Source: Firmicutes bacterium UBA6806 (GTDB taxonomy: Bacteria; Bacillota; Clostridia; Peptostreptococcales; Acidaminobacteraceae). From it: DNA of 64,000 nucleotides. The stretch lies in assembly GCA_002452745.1 (NCBI GenBank), contig DKFC01000068.1, forward strand, positions 1 to 64,000, given 5' to 3'. Positions 25,631-33,529 of the stretch are shown here, piece after piece (the stretch's first letter is position 1; each line of letters begins with the position of its first letter). The notes beneath the pieces were generated by a model, which was not told the DNA's origin, did no database searches, and was given only the letters and a program-made list of their open reading frames with translations. A program made the position numbers and the translations under genes.

Positions 25631-26635
25631 CTATCCGACAACTTTGTAAAGTTCATCACTCATTGGTGGTTCAATCGGGTCGGCAATTTCTTGATCTGCT
25701 TCCTCGCCATACACCAGCAACTTATCCTGAACTTCCGTTAAAAATCCTATTTTTGCATATTCAATTTCAGCTTGCAGCATTTGTTGTTCAAATTCTGGCG
25801 CCTTGTCCCTTGGGACACTCATCAGCATAGAACCGCTGGAAATGAGTTTTAGAGGATTCAGCGTATAATAGTCGCAAATTTTTTGAGTCACTTCTTTGAC
25901 ATTGAATTGATGATTATAGACCTTACATCCCAATTCGTTGCACTCGCAGAGTTCATAAATAGCCCCCAGTACACCTCCTTCGGTGACATCATGCATTGCA
26001 GAAACACCAACTGTGCTTCCAATTTGCCCTTCTTTCAAGACGCTGATTTTATTAAACATCTCCATTGCCTCTTGAATTTCAGAGCGACCGAGCACCTCTC
26101 TCAAGTCCTCTTCCTTTTCTCGCGCGATAATAGCCGTTCCCTCCAAAGCAACATGCTTTGTCAAATAGAGATAGTCCTCAGCATGTGCGCCTTTGGTTCT
26201 GATGAGCTTTTCAACAGGCGTCTTTCCAAAGGCGGTCACTGACACGATGATTCGATTTACCGCACTTGTAATCTCTGTATGCCCGCCGATAATCTCAACA
26301 TTTAAGGCATTTGCCTCCCTGTTGGCATCGCTGATAATTCTCTGGATTTCCTTTGGCTCTGTGTTCTCAGGACAGAGTAAAGTCAGTAGAATAGCCACTG
26401 GCTCTGCTCCACTCGACGCAACGTCATTCAGACTCACATGGACAGCCAGTTTACCCAGTTCCTCAGTTGCGCCTGTTATTGGATCGGTGGTCAAAACACA
26501 TGCCATATCCTCGATTTTGACAACGCCACAATCTTCGCCCACGCCTGGTCTAACGAGAATATCTGAACGAATTTCCTTAATTTCATCAAATATTACCCGA
26601 CTGAGTTCCTCATTACTCAATTTTCCCACATTCAT
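25631..26635 (-). CDS. AIR synthase-related protein (HypE-like, without the C-terminal Cys)
   Basis: A 334-residue member of the PurM/HypE/SelD ATP-binding fold. The N-terminal VRPGVGEDCGVVKIEDM and later IIGGHTEITSAVNR, with ATEGG-like HDVTEGGVLGAIYEL, match AIR-synthase-family proteins. Classical HypE ends with a cysteine that carries the cyanide precursor; this one ends in DELYKVVG, so hydrogenase maturation is unlikely. Role unknown. It lies 19 nt upstream of the amidase gene and probably shares its transcript. Confidence 0.82.
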   Translation of the reverse strand: MNVGKLSNEELSRVIFDEIKEIRSDILVRPGVGEDCGVVKIEDMACVLTTDPITGATEELGKLAVHVSLNDVASSGAEPVAILLTLLCPENTEPKEIQRIISDANREANALNVEIIGGHTEITSAVNRIIVSVTAFGKTPVEKLIRTKGAHAEDYLYLTKHVALEGTAIIAREKEEDLREVLGRSEIQEAMEMFNKISVLKEGQIGSTVGVSAMHDVTEGGVLGAIYELCECNELGCKVYNHQFNVKEVTQKICDYYTLNPLKLISSGSMLMSVPRDKAPEFEQQMLQAEIEYAKIGFLTEVQDKLLVYGEEADQEIADPIEPPMSDELYKVVG

Positions 26636-26684
26636 TTTAACACCTCTATGCTACAATTGATTTATTTGTCTGTTAACCTTCTAT

Positions 26685-26713
26685 ATTATAACATACGGAA
26701 AGATAAGGGATAA
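26685..26713 (-). promoter_or_regulatory. Candidate promoter of the AIR synthase-like/amidase operon
   Basis: On the minus strand a perfect TATAAT (26685-26690) is preceded after 17 nt by TTATCC, a poor -35. It is 50 nt upstream of the gene start. Confidence 0.4.
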
Positions 26714-26776
26714 ATAATGTCATGAATTTATAATATATATCATAGAATTGTGATCTATACTCCGACTCTTAAAACA

Positions 26777-26806
26777 CAAAAAAGCTGCCTCAATTTGAGA
26801 CAGCTT
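26777..26806 (-). terminator. Terminator after oppA
   Basis: On the minus strand AAGCTGTCTC-AAATT-GAGGCAGCTT followed by TTTTTG. Confidence 0.85.
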
Positions 26807-26840
26807 AATTTTAGTTTTTCAATTGTCATTTGACTTGAAA

Positions 26841-28487
26841 TTACTCAGTGATTTCAGCAAATCCGAAGAACCAAGTAGATCTTGTAGTCATTTCCCAACC
26901 TTGAACTTTTTCTTTAACCATGATTACGTTTGTATAAGTGTAAACTGGAATATTGATATATTCAGATTCCATTAAAGCACCAGCTTCATAAAGAAGGTTA
27001 AATCTTTCTTGTCCTGGAGCTGTTTTAGCATCTTCGATTAACTTATCGTATTCAGGACTTTTCCAGTGTGGGTAGTTCATTGGAGATTCTGATAAGAACA
27101 TACCTAGGTAGCTCATTGGGTCAGAATAGTCTCCTAACCAGCCAGCTCTAGAAATTTGGAAGTTACCTTCTCTTCTAGTATCTTGGAATACAGCCCACTC
27201 TTGGTTTGTTAAAGTGATGTCGATGTTGAGGTTTTGTTTCCACATTTCTTGGATTGCTTCAGCAATTTTCTTATGTCCTTCAGAAGTGTTGTACATAAGT
27301 TCTACTTTAGGGAAGCCTTCTCCATTTGGATAGCCAGCTTCTGCTAATAATGCTTGTGCTTCTTCGATTTGAGCTGTTTCAGCTAAGCCGAAGTTACCAA
27401 GTTTTTCAGTAAACAAATTGCCATCTGCATCGTAAGAAGTAGGTGAAACCATGTTTAGAGCAGGAATTTGTCCAGCTTTAGTAACTGTTTCACAAATTGC
27501 TTTTCTATCAATAGCAAGTGATAACGCTTTTCTAACGTTCAGATTGTCAAATGGTGCTTTTTCAGTATTAAAGCAATAGTAGTAAGTACCATCTTGAGGT
27601 AAAATGTAGAAAGTTGGATCTTCTGCGATTAATCTTGGGATTTCTTCTGTAGGTGGTGCTGATATAACATCAATCGAACCACTTTCATAAGCTGTTAAAT
27701 AAGTGGATGCTTCTACGATCATAAGCCCTTCGATTTTTTGAAGTTTAACTTGATCTGCTCTCCAGTAGTTAGGGTTTTTAACGAGAACCAATCTGTCGCC
27801 GCCAACATAAGAATCAAGCATGAAAGGTCCATTTACGATTGAAGCAGATGGATCAATTGCCCAAGCGCCATCAGCGCCTTTAGCGACTGAATCTTCTCTA
27901 ACTGGGAAGAATGTGTAGAATGCAGTTAAACCTAAGAAGTAAGGTGTTGGTGCTTTCAAAGTTACTTCGAAAGTTTTTTCGTCTAATGCTTTGAATGAAT
28001 CCACGTTTGCTTCATCAAAAATCCAAGCATATTCAGAAGCTGTTTCTTCAGCTATTACTCTGTTCCAAGCCCATTCAAAGTCATGAGCAGTTACAGGTTG
28101 TCCATCAGACCATTTTGCGTCTCTCAAAGTAAATGTATAAACCAAACCATCGTCGCTCATAGTATAGCTTTCAGCCATAGCTGGTTCTAATTTACCATTG
28201 ATTTCTCTCATTAAGCCTTCAAACATGTTGTTGATAACGTTCCCACCGTCACTTGCAGCATTTAAGCCTGGGTCGATTGTTTTAGGTTCAGCACCTATGT
28301 TCCAAATTAAAGTTTGTTCCGCTGCAGAAGTTGGTTCTGCTGCTGGCTCAGTGCTTTCTGCCGGTGTAGTTGCTTCAGCGCTGTCAGTAGGTGTCGCAGC
28401 TGGCTCAGTTGGTTTAGAACCACAGCCAATGAACATGCTAGCAACTAACATCACAACTAACAATAATGCTAAATTTCTTTTAAACAA
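26841..28487 (-). CDS. oppA: Oligopeptide ABC transporter substrate-binding lipoprotein
   Basis: A 548-residue OppA/DppA-type (SBP family 5) lipoprotein. TTG 28487 is the start, because GGAGGGG sits about eight bases ahead; it gives a signal ending MFIGCGSK with the lipidated Cys. A low-complexity Pro/Ala/Thr/Glu linker follows, then the binding domain (NIGAEPKTIDPGLN, later AMAESYTMSDDGLVYTFTLR). It captures peptides outside the membrane for OppBCDF. It is downstream of oppF after 305 nt with no gene, so it probably has its own promoter or is expressed at a higher level. Confidence 0.93.
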   Translation of the reverse strand: MFKRNLALLLVVMLVASMFIGCGSKPTEPAATPTDSAEATTPAESTEPAAEPTSAAEQTLIWNIGAEPKTIDPGLNAASDGGNVINNMFEGLMREINGKLEPAMAESYTMSDDGLVYTFTLRDAKWSDGQPVTAHDFEWAWNRVIAEETASEYAWIFDEANVDSFKALDEKTFEVTLKAPTPYFLGLTAFYTFFPVREDSVAKGADGAWAIDPSASIVNGPFMLDSYVGGDRLVLVKNPNYWRADQVKLQKIEGLMIVEASTYLTAYESGSIDVISAPPTEEIPRLIAEDPTFYILPQDGTYYYCFNTEKAPFDNLNVRKALSLAIDRKAICETVTKAGQIPALNMVSPTSYDADGNLFTEKLGNFGLAETAQIEEAQALLAEAGYPNGEGFPKVELMYNTSEGHKKIAEAIQEMWKQNLNIDITLTNQEWAVFQDTRREGNFQISRAGWLGDYSDPMSYLGMFLSESPMNYPHWKSPEYDKLIEDAKTAPGQERFNLLYEAGALMESEYINIPVYTYTNVIMVKEKVQGWEMTTRSTWFFGFAEITE

Positions 28488-28792
28488 AATAATCCCCTCC
28501 AATGTCTTTTGAGTTTGGCATAAGTTAAGGCCTCAAATCCAACATGTCCCCAAGTATCTATTTAACATGTTAGCTTTGAAAAACTCCCCTTATACAGTCT
28601 TTTAAACTGTTACCATTCTATACAAATGTGCTTGAACTTTCGCCCAAGCAACATTTATACCGTTTTTAGCTTTGTTACACATTTTTAATCGTATCGTTAA
28701 CTTTTTTTAACATAACCATATTATAATATATATTTTTGTATTTTTCAAACTAAAAGCGTTTATTTAAGGTCGTTAATTAATTGACAATATTT

Positions 28793-29782
28793 TTAAGCTC
28801 TTTCATCCATTAGGTGACATGCCACAAAATGGTTTGGCTCAACTTCTTTAAGTTCCGGTTCAATCTGAGCACATTTTTCCATTGCATAGATACATCTCGT
28901 TCTAAATCGGCAGCCTGATGGCGGATTCAGAGGGCTTGGAACGTCTCCTTCCAAGATAATTCTCTGTTTTGCTCTAGTCACTTCTGGATCTGGAATTGGA
29001 ATTGCAGATAAGAGCGCCTGAGTATACGGATGGAGCGGCTTCTCATAAAGTGCCTTACTCTCTGCGATCTCTGCCATTTTTCCAAGGTACATAACGCCGA
29101 TTCTATCGGATATGTGCTTAACCATAGAAAGGTCATGGGCAATGAACAGATAAGTCAGTCCAAATTCCTTTTGGAGGTCTTCAAGCATGTTGACAACCTG
29201 AGCTTGAATAGAGACATCAAGTGCCGAAATCGGCTCATCGCAGATGATAAAATCTGGATTTACAGCAAGGGCTCTTGCAATTCCGATTCTCTGTCTTTGA
29301 CCGCCAGAGAATTCATGTGGATAACGGCTTGCATGCATTTTGCTAAGTCCAACTCTTTCAAGGAGGTCAAAAATACGCTGTTGTCTGTCCTGACCACTTG
29401 CCAGTCCATGAATATCCAGCGGCTCTCCGATAATATCCGCAACAGTCATTCTCGTATTGAGCGATGCATATGGATCTTGGAAGATCATTTGAATTCTCTT
29501 TCTAAACGGTTTGAGTTCTGATTCACTCATATGTCCAATCTCTGCACCGTCAAAGATAACTTCGCCTTCTGTAACATCATATAATCTGATAATGGTTCTA
29601 CCAGTTGTGGATTTACCACATCCTGACTCGCCAACAAGTCCCAATGTCTCGCCTTTGAAGATTTTAAAACTGATATCGTCAACTGCTTTGACATATCTGA
29701 TATCGCGACGAATAATCCCCTTATCGACTTTAAAATATTTCTTGAGGTTTTTTACCTCCAACAAAACTTCTCTTTCAGACAT
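28793..29782 (-). CDS. oppF: Oligopeptide ABC transporter ATP-binding protein OppF
   Basis: A 329-residue ATPase. Walker A GESGCGKST, ABC signature FSGGQRQRIGIARAL and Walker B FIICDEP are intact. The C-terminal oligopeptide-type region has the cysteine-containing PSGCRFRTRCIYAMEKC segment, which in this family can hold an iron-sulfur or structural site. Pairs with OppD. Its ATG overlaps the oppD stop by 1 nt. Confidence 0.95.
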   Translation of the reverse strand: MSEREVLLEVKNLKKYFKVDKGIIRRDIRYVKAVDDISFKIFKGETLGLVGESGCGKSTTGRTIIRLYDVTEGEVIFDGAEIGHMSESELKPFRKRIQMIFQDPYASLNTRMTVADIIGEPLDIHGLASGQDRQQRIFDLLERVGLSKMHASRYPHEFSGGQRQRIGIARALAVNPDFIICDEPISALDVSIQAQVVNMLEDLQKEFGLTYLFIAHDLSMVKHISDRIGVMYLGKMAEIAESKALYEKPLHPYTQALLSAIPIPDPEVTRAKQRIILEGDVPSPLNPPSGCRFRTRCIYAMEKCAQIEPELKEVEPNHFVACHLMDERA

Positions 29783-30801
29783 TATTTGTCACCTCTCTTT
29801 ACGCCACCTGTTGTCTCAACTTTTGGAGCTTCTGGATCCATCAGCCAGCACGCAGCACGATGGCCTTCCACAGCCGAATAGAATTTAGGCGCTTCTTTGA
29901 CGCAGACATTCATCGCATACGGACATCTGGAAGCAAATGGGCATCCCATTGGTGGGTTCAATAAATCCGGTGGTGTTCCCGGAATTGGAATCAATCTGTG
30001 CTTTTCATTTAAGTCAAGTCTTGGAATAGACTTAATCAGCCCCATTGTATAAGGATGTCTAGGATTGTAGAAAATATCTTCTGCTGTTCCCTCTTCCATG
30101 ATGAGACCACCGTACATAACCACGATTCTACTGCATACATCTGCAACGACGCCAAGGTCATGTGTAATGAGAATAATCGCTGTGTTGACTTTTGTCTTGA
30201 GCTCTTTTAAAAGCTCTAGTATCTGAGCCTGAATGGTTACATCCAGTGCAGTCGTCGGTTCGTCTGCTATCAATAAGTCCGGTTGGCAAGAAAGTGCTAT
30301 GGCAATCATAGCCCTTTGTCGCATTCCACCTGAAAATTCATGCGGATAGTTGTCAACTCGTTGGTCTGGTGATGGGATTCCAACAAGTCTGAGCATTTCA
30401 ATTGCCTTTTCTCTCGCCTCTGATTTTGAAAGGCCCTGATGCTTTATAACAGCTTCCATAATCTGATTGCCAATTGTATAAACTGGATTCAAAGAAGTCA
30501 TTGGATCTTGGAAGATCATCGCTATTTGATCGCCGCGAATACTCATCATTTCCTTGTTGGTCTTAGCCACCAAGTCCTCTCCTTTGAACATGATTTGTCC
30601 AGCCTTTACTTTGCCGGGATACTGAAGTAATTTCATAACTGAAAGCGATGTAACTGATTTACCGCTTCCAGATTCTCCAACAATCCCAAGTGCTTCTCCT
30701 TTATCTAGGTGAAAACTCACCCCTCTAATCGCCTGCACTTCTCCTAAATGTGTATAGAAAGAAGTGTAGAGATCCTTTACATCCAATAATCTTTCACTCA
30801 T
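29782..30801 (-). CDS. oppD: Oligopeptide ABC transporter ATP-binding protein OppD
   Basis: A 339-residue ATPase with Walker A GESGSGKSV, ABC signature FSGGMRQRAMIAIAL and Walker B LLIADEPTTALD. The C-terminal PMGCPFASRCPYAMNVC cysteine cluster matches the family. Works as a heterodimer with OppF to drive peptide import through OppB/OppC. Confidence 0.95.
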   Translation of the reverse strand: MSERLLDVKDLYTSFYTHLGEVQAIRGVSFHLDKGEALGIVGESGSGKSVTSLSVMKLLQYPGKVKAGQIMFKGEDLVAKTNKEMMSIRGDQIAMIFQDPMTSLNPVYTIGNQIMEAVIKHQGLSKSEAREKAIEMLRLVGIPSPDQRVDNYPHEFSGGMRQRAMIAIALSCQPDLLIADEPTTALDVTIQAQILELLKELKTKVNTAIILITHDLGVVADVCSRIVVMYGGLIMEEGTAEDIFYNPRHPYTMGLIKSIPRLDLNEKHRLIPIPGTPPDLLNPPMGCPFASRCPYAMNVCVKEAPKFYSAVEGHRAACWLMDPEAPKVETTGGVKRGDK

Positions 30802-30815
30802 GTTAAGACTCCTTC

Positions 30816-32003
30816 CTATTTACGTAATCTTGGATCAAGTGCATCTCTCAAGCCATCGCCCAAGAAGTTAAATGCCAAAACTGTCAACGAAATAAATGCC
30901 GATGGATAAAGCAATTGATATGCATACGATCTGAGGCCCGGTACAGCGTCATTGGCAAGAGTACCCCATGAAGCCATCGGTGCGTTGACACCGAGTCCGA
31001 TAAAGCTCAAAAATGCCTCTGTAAAAATCGCACTAGGAATCATCATTGCAAGTGAAACGATAATTGGACCAAGTGCATTTGGAATAAGATGTCTTACCAT
31101 AATTCTCCAAGTACTTGCACCAATGGTTCTAGCCGCAAGGACAAATTCTTGTTCTTTGATACTGAGAATTTGTCCTCTGACGATACGCGCCATACTAACC
31201 CAGTAAACAGAGCCAAGAGCAATACAGATTGTCTTGAGACCAGGGCCGATAACAACCATCAGCATGATAACGTATAACAGCAGCGGTACAGTGGCGATGA
31301 TATCCACGATTCTCATCATGATATTGTCCGTCTTGCCACCAACATAGCCTGAAATACCACCATAGAGTACGCCGATGAAAAATTGAACCATTGTAGCAAT
31401 AAACGCTATGAGAAGCGAAATTCTAGCACCGTAGATAAGTCTTGCCAATAAGTCACGGCCGAGTCCGTCAGTCCCGAACATATAGACTTTGTTTGAAACG
31501 GTTTTAGTTGGTTCAGTAAACACTTTATCATCCACAAGCAATTGGAATTTAATTGCATTTGGATCGTTTGATTTTTTTGCTTTTGCAGCAAAACTATAAT
31601 CGACAACAACGTTCATACCGTCGAGTGTATATTTATTCTGTTTTTTCATCATGTCTTTGTTTGCAGTTGGCAATTCCAATTTCTCAAGCGATTTGCCATC
31701 TTCCTTCACGAGGTATAACGTGTATTCCTTGTGAACATAGACCAATGTTCCATCGCCAATATCAAAGACTTCAAGTCTCGGCGGAAGATTGGACATATCC
31801 AAATCCTGATCTGAGTACGCCCAAGGCGTAAATGCATTTCCAAAAGCAGCAAATAAAATGAGTAGCACAATAACACTGAGTCCCACCATGGACAAGACAT
31901 TCTTTTTAAGTCTTCTCCATGCATCTTGCCAATAGGTTAAACTAGGACGAATGCTTTCTTTTATCGCTTCTTGTTTTGAGAGTTTCTCCCATTTATTTGA
32001 CAT
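30816..32003 (-). CDS. oppC: Oligopeptide ABC transporter permease OppC with an extracellular insert
   Basis: A 395-residue permease, about 90 residues longer than usual OppC. The extra length lies between the first membrane span (about 37-58) and the conserved FGTDGLGRDLLARLIYGARISL segment near residue 170. It contains a charged stretch from about 77 to 170 predicted to lie outside the cell. The remaining five spans and the EAA loop (near AARTIGASTWRIMVRH) are normal. The insert may contact the binding protein or peptide. Confidence 0.92.
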   Translation of the reverse strand: MSNKWEKLSKQEAIKESIRPSLTYWQDAWRRLKKNVLSMVGLSVIVLLILFAAFGNAFTPWAYSDQDLDMSNLPPRLEVFDIGDGTLVYVHKEYTLYLVKEDGKSLEKLELPTANKDMMKKQNKYTLDGMNVVVDYSFAAKAKKSNDPNAIKFQLLVDDKVFTEPTKTVSNKVYMFGTDGLGRDLLARLIYGARISLLIAFIATMVQFFIGVLYGGISGYVGGKTDNIMMRIVDIIATVPLLLYVIMLMVVIGPGLKTICIALGSVYWVSMARIVRGQILSIKEQEFVLAARTIGASTWRIMVRHLIPNALGPIIVSLAMMIPSAIFTEAFLSFIGLGVNAPMASWGTLANDAVPGLRSYAYQLLYPSAFISLTVLAFNFLGDGLRDALDPRLRK

Positions 32004-32015
32004 TGCTATTCCCTC

Positions 32016-32936
32016 CTAATCACCTAATTTAATTCTTGGATCAATAATTCCATATGCGATATCTACGATGAAAATCATGAAAATTGCAAATGCCGCATAG
32101 AAGATTGTCGTTCCCATAATCATGGTATAATCACGGTTACCAACGCTCTCAACGAATAATTTACCCATGCCTGGAATAGCAAATATTTTTTCGATAACAA
32201 ATGATCCTGTAAGGATACTTGCAATTGTAGGTCCCATGTAAGTGATAACTGGAATCAAAGAGTTTTTAAGTGCATGTTTAAAAATAACTCTAAATTCTGA
32301 AAGCCCTTTCGCTCTAGCTGTTCTGATGTAATCCTGCTGCATGACTTCAAGCAAACTGGATCTGGAGAGCCTTGCAACGAACGAAAGTGAGAATCCTGCC
32401 AGCGCAAGACACGGTCCAATGTAAGATTTCAGCTCACTGAGGCCGTATGCCGGGGCCCACCCGAGTTTTTCACTAAAAATGTAAATGTATAGGGTTGCAA
32501 CAACAAAGCTCGGAACTGCAACACCAAGTGTCGCCAGTATTGTAACAATATAATCCGGGACTTTGTTCTGATAAAGTGCCGATATAATCCCCGCAGGAAC
32601 TCCCGCTATAATAACCAATAAGGACGCGATTCCCCCTACTTTCGCCGAAATAGGAAATCCTTCTTCCATCTTGTCAAATACCATAATCCCCGGTCTCGCA
32701 AATGAAGGACCGAAATCCAAAACCACTACCCCTTTAAGGTAATCTACATACTGTTTCCATAGAGGATCATTCAAATGGTACTTTTCGTTTAATGCTTCCA
32801 AGACCTTCTCAGGTAATTCCTTTTCTCTCGAGAATGGTCCACCTGGAATTGAATGCATTAAGAAGAATGTGATTGTGATAACGAACCACAATGTAATAAA
32901 CATAGATATTAGTCTTCTCGCAATATATTTGCCCAA
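32016..32936 (-). CDS. oppB: Oligopeptide ABC transporter permease OppB
   Basis: A 306-residue permease with six membrane spans. GGPFSREKELPEKVLEAL, RAKGLSEFRVIFKHALKNSL (EAA loop) and the GIIDPRIKLGD end are typical. The start is TTG 32936, giving MGKYIARRL; AAGGAG is about nine bases upstream. The longer frame has no ribosome site and crosses a CodY-like box. First gene of oppBCDF. Confidence 0.94.
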   Translation of the reverse strand: MGKYIARRLISMFITLWFVITITFFLMHSIPGGPFSREKELPEKVLEALNEKYHLNDPLWKQYVDYLKGVVVLDFGPSFARPGIMVFDKMEEGFPISAKVGGIASLLVIIAGVPAGIISALYQNKVPDYIVTILATLGVAVPSFVVATLYIYIFSEKLGWAPAYGLSELKSYIGPCLALAGFSLSFVARLSRSSLLEVMQQDYIRTARAKGLSEFRVIFKHALKNSLIPVITYMGPTIASILTGSFVIEKIFAIPGMGKLFVESVGNRDYTMIMGTTIFYAAFAIFMIFIVDIAYGIIDPRIKLGD

Positions 32937-32954
32937 ACCCTTACACTCCTTTCG

Positions 32955-32969
32955 AATTTTCAGAAAAAT
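32955..32969. promoter_or_regulatory. CodY-like box at the oppB ribosome site
   Basis: AATTTTCAGAAAAAT matches the CodY consensus AATTTTCWGAAAATT at 14 of 15 positions. It lies just upstream of the oppB ribosome site, inside the leader, where bound CodY would act as a roadblock. Peptide transporters are classical CodY targets. Confidence 0.65.
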
Positions 32970-33226
32970 CGCACTATTCAAAACCCAAAACTACCGCTCC
33001 TATTCCGTCTTAAAATTCCGTCTACTTTGACACGCTATTTTTATTCAATTGCATTTTTGATTAAAGATTGATTAATAATTGCAGTGATGTAATAAAAAAA
33101 TGCCACCCCAAGAGAATAGAAAAATGTGAACAGAGTATGAATAGAATTGATGTTTTGTAATGCGTTTGTAATAATGATACTGTATATCGCTTCATTTTTC
33201 AATGTTTCAGAGCATTTTCAAGTATG

Positions 33227-33266
33227 AATATATTGTAACAAATCTTCTGTACAAGTTAGCAACTTG
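33227..33266 (-). promoter_or_regulatory. Candidate oppB promoter with an overlapping palindrome
   Basis: On the minus strand TTGTAC (33249-33254), 16 nt, TATATT (33227-33232). The perfect palindrome CAAGTTAGCAACTTG (33252-33266) overlaps the -35 and is a candidate operator. The 594-nt region between oppB and ligA holds this, a Fur-like box and the ligA terminator; no gene is supported. Confidence 0.35.
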
Positions 33267-33414
33267 CGAATAGGACATTTAGCATCCCATAAAAATTAAT
33301 TTATACATTATTCTAAAAAATGAATAACGCACCCCAAGCATATTTCATTTTGTTTGTCTGTTAAAAATAGGTAATAAAGAGATTTCTTTTTCGAAATATT
33401 TGTTTTGTCACTTT

Positions 33415-33429
33415 TGACAATGATTCTCA
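33415..33429. promoter_or_regulatory. Fur-like box without an obvious target gene
   Basis: TGACAATGATTCTCA matches the 7-1-7 Fur motif TGATAATNATTATCA at 13 of 15. It begins inside a TTGACA (33414-33419), as at feoA, but no -10 or gene follows on the plus strand. On the minus strand it lies far upstream of oppB. Confidence 0.4.
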
Positions 33430-33463
33430 CCACTAACCTCTCACCACTTTCGCTGAATATAAG

Positions 33464-33497
33464 AAAAGGGAAAATCCATCTCTGGATTTTCCCTTTT
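33464..33497 (-). terminator. Terminator after ligA
   Basis: A perfect 15-bp stem, AAAAGGGAAAATCCA with its complement, around a 4-nt loop. The minus-strand tail is TTTTCTT. Confidence 0.85.
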
Positions 33498-33529
33498 TAA
33501 CGTCCTAAAATATTCAGTTAATTGCATGA

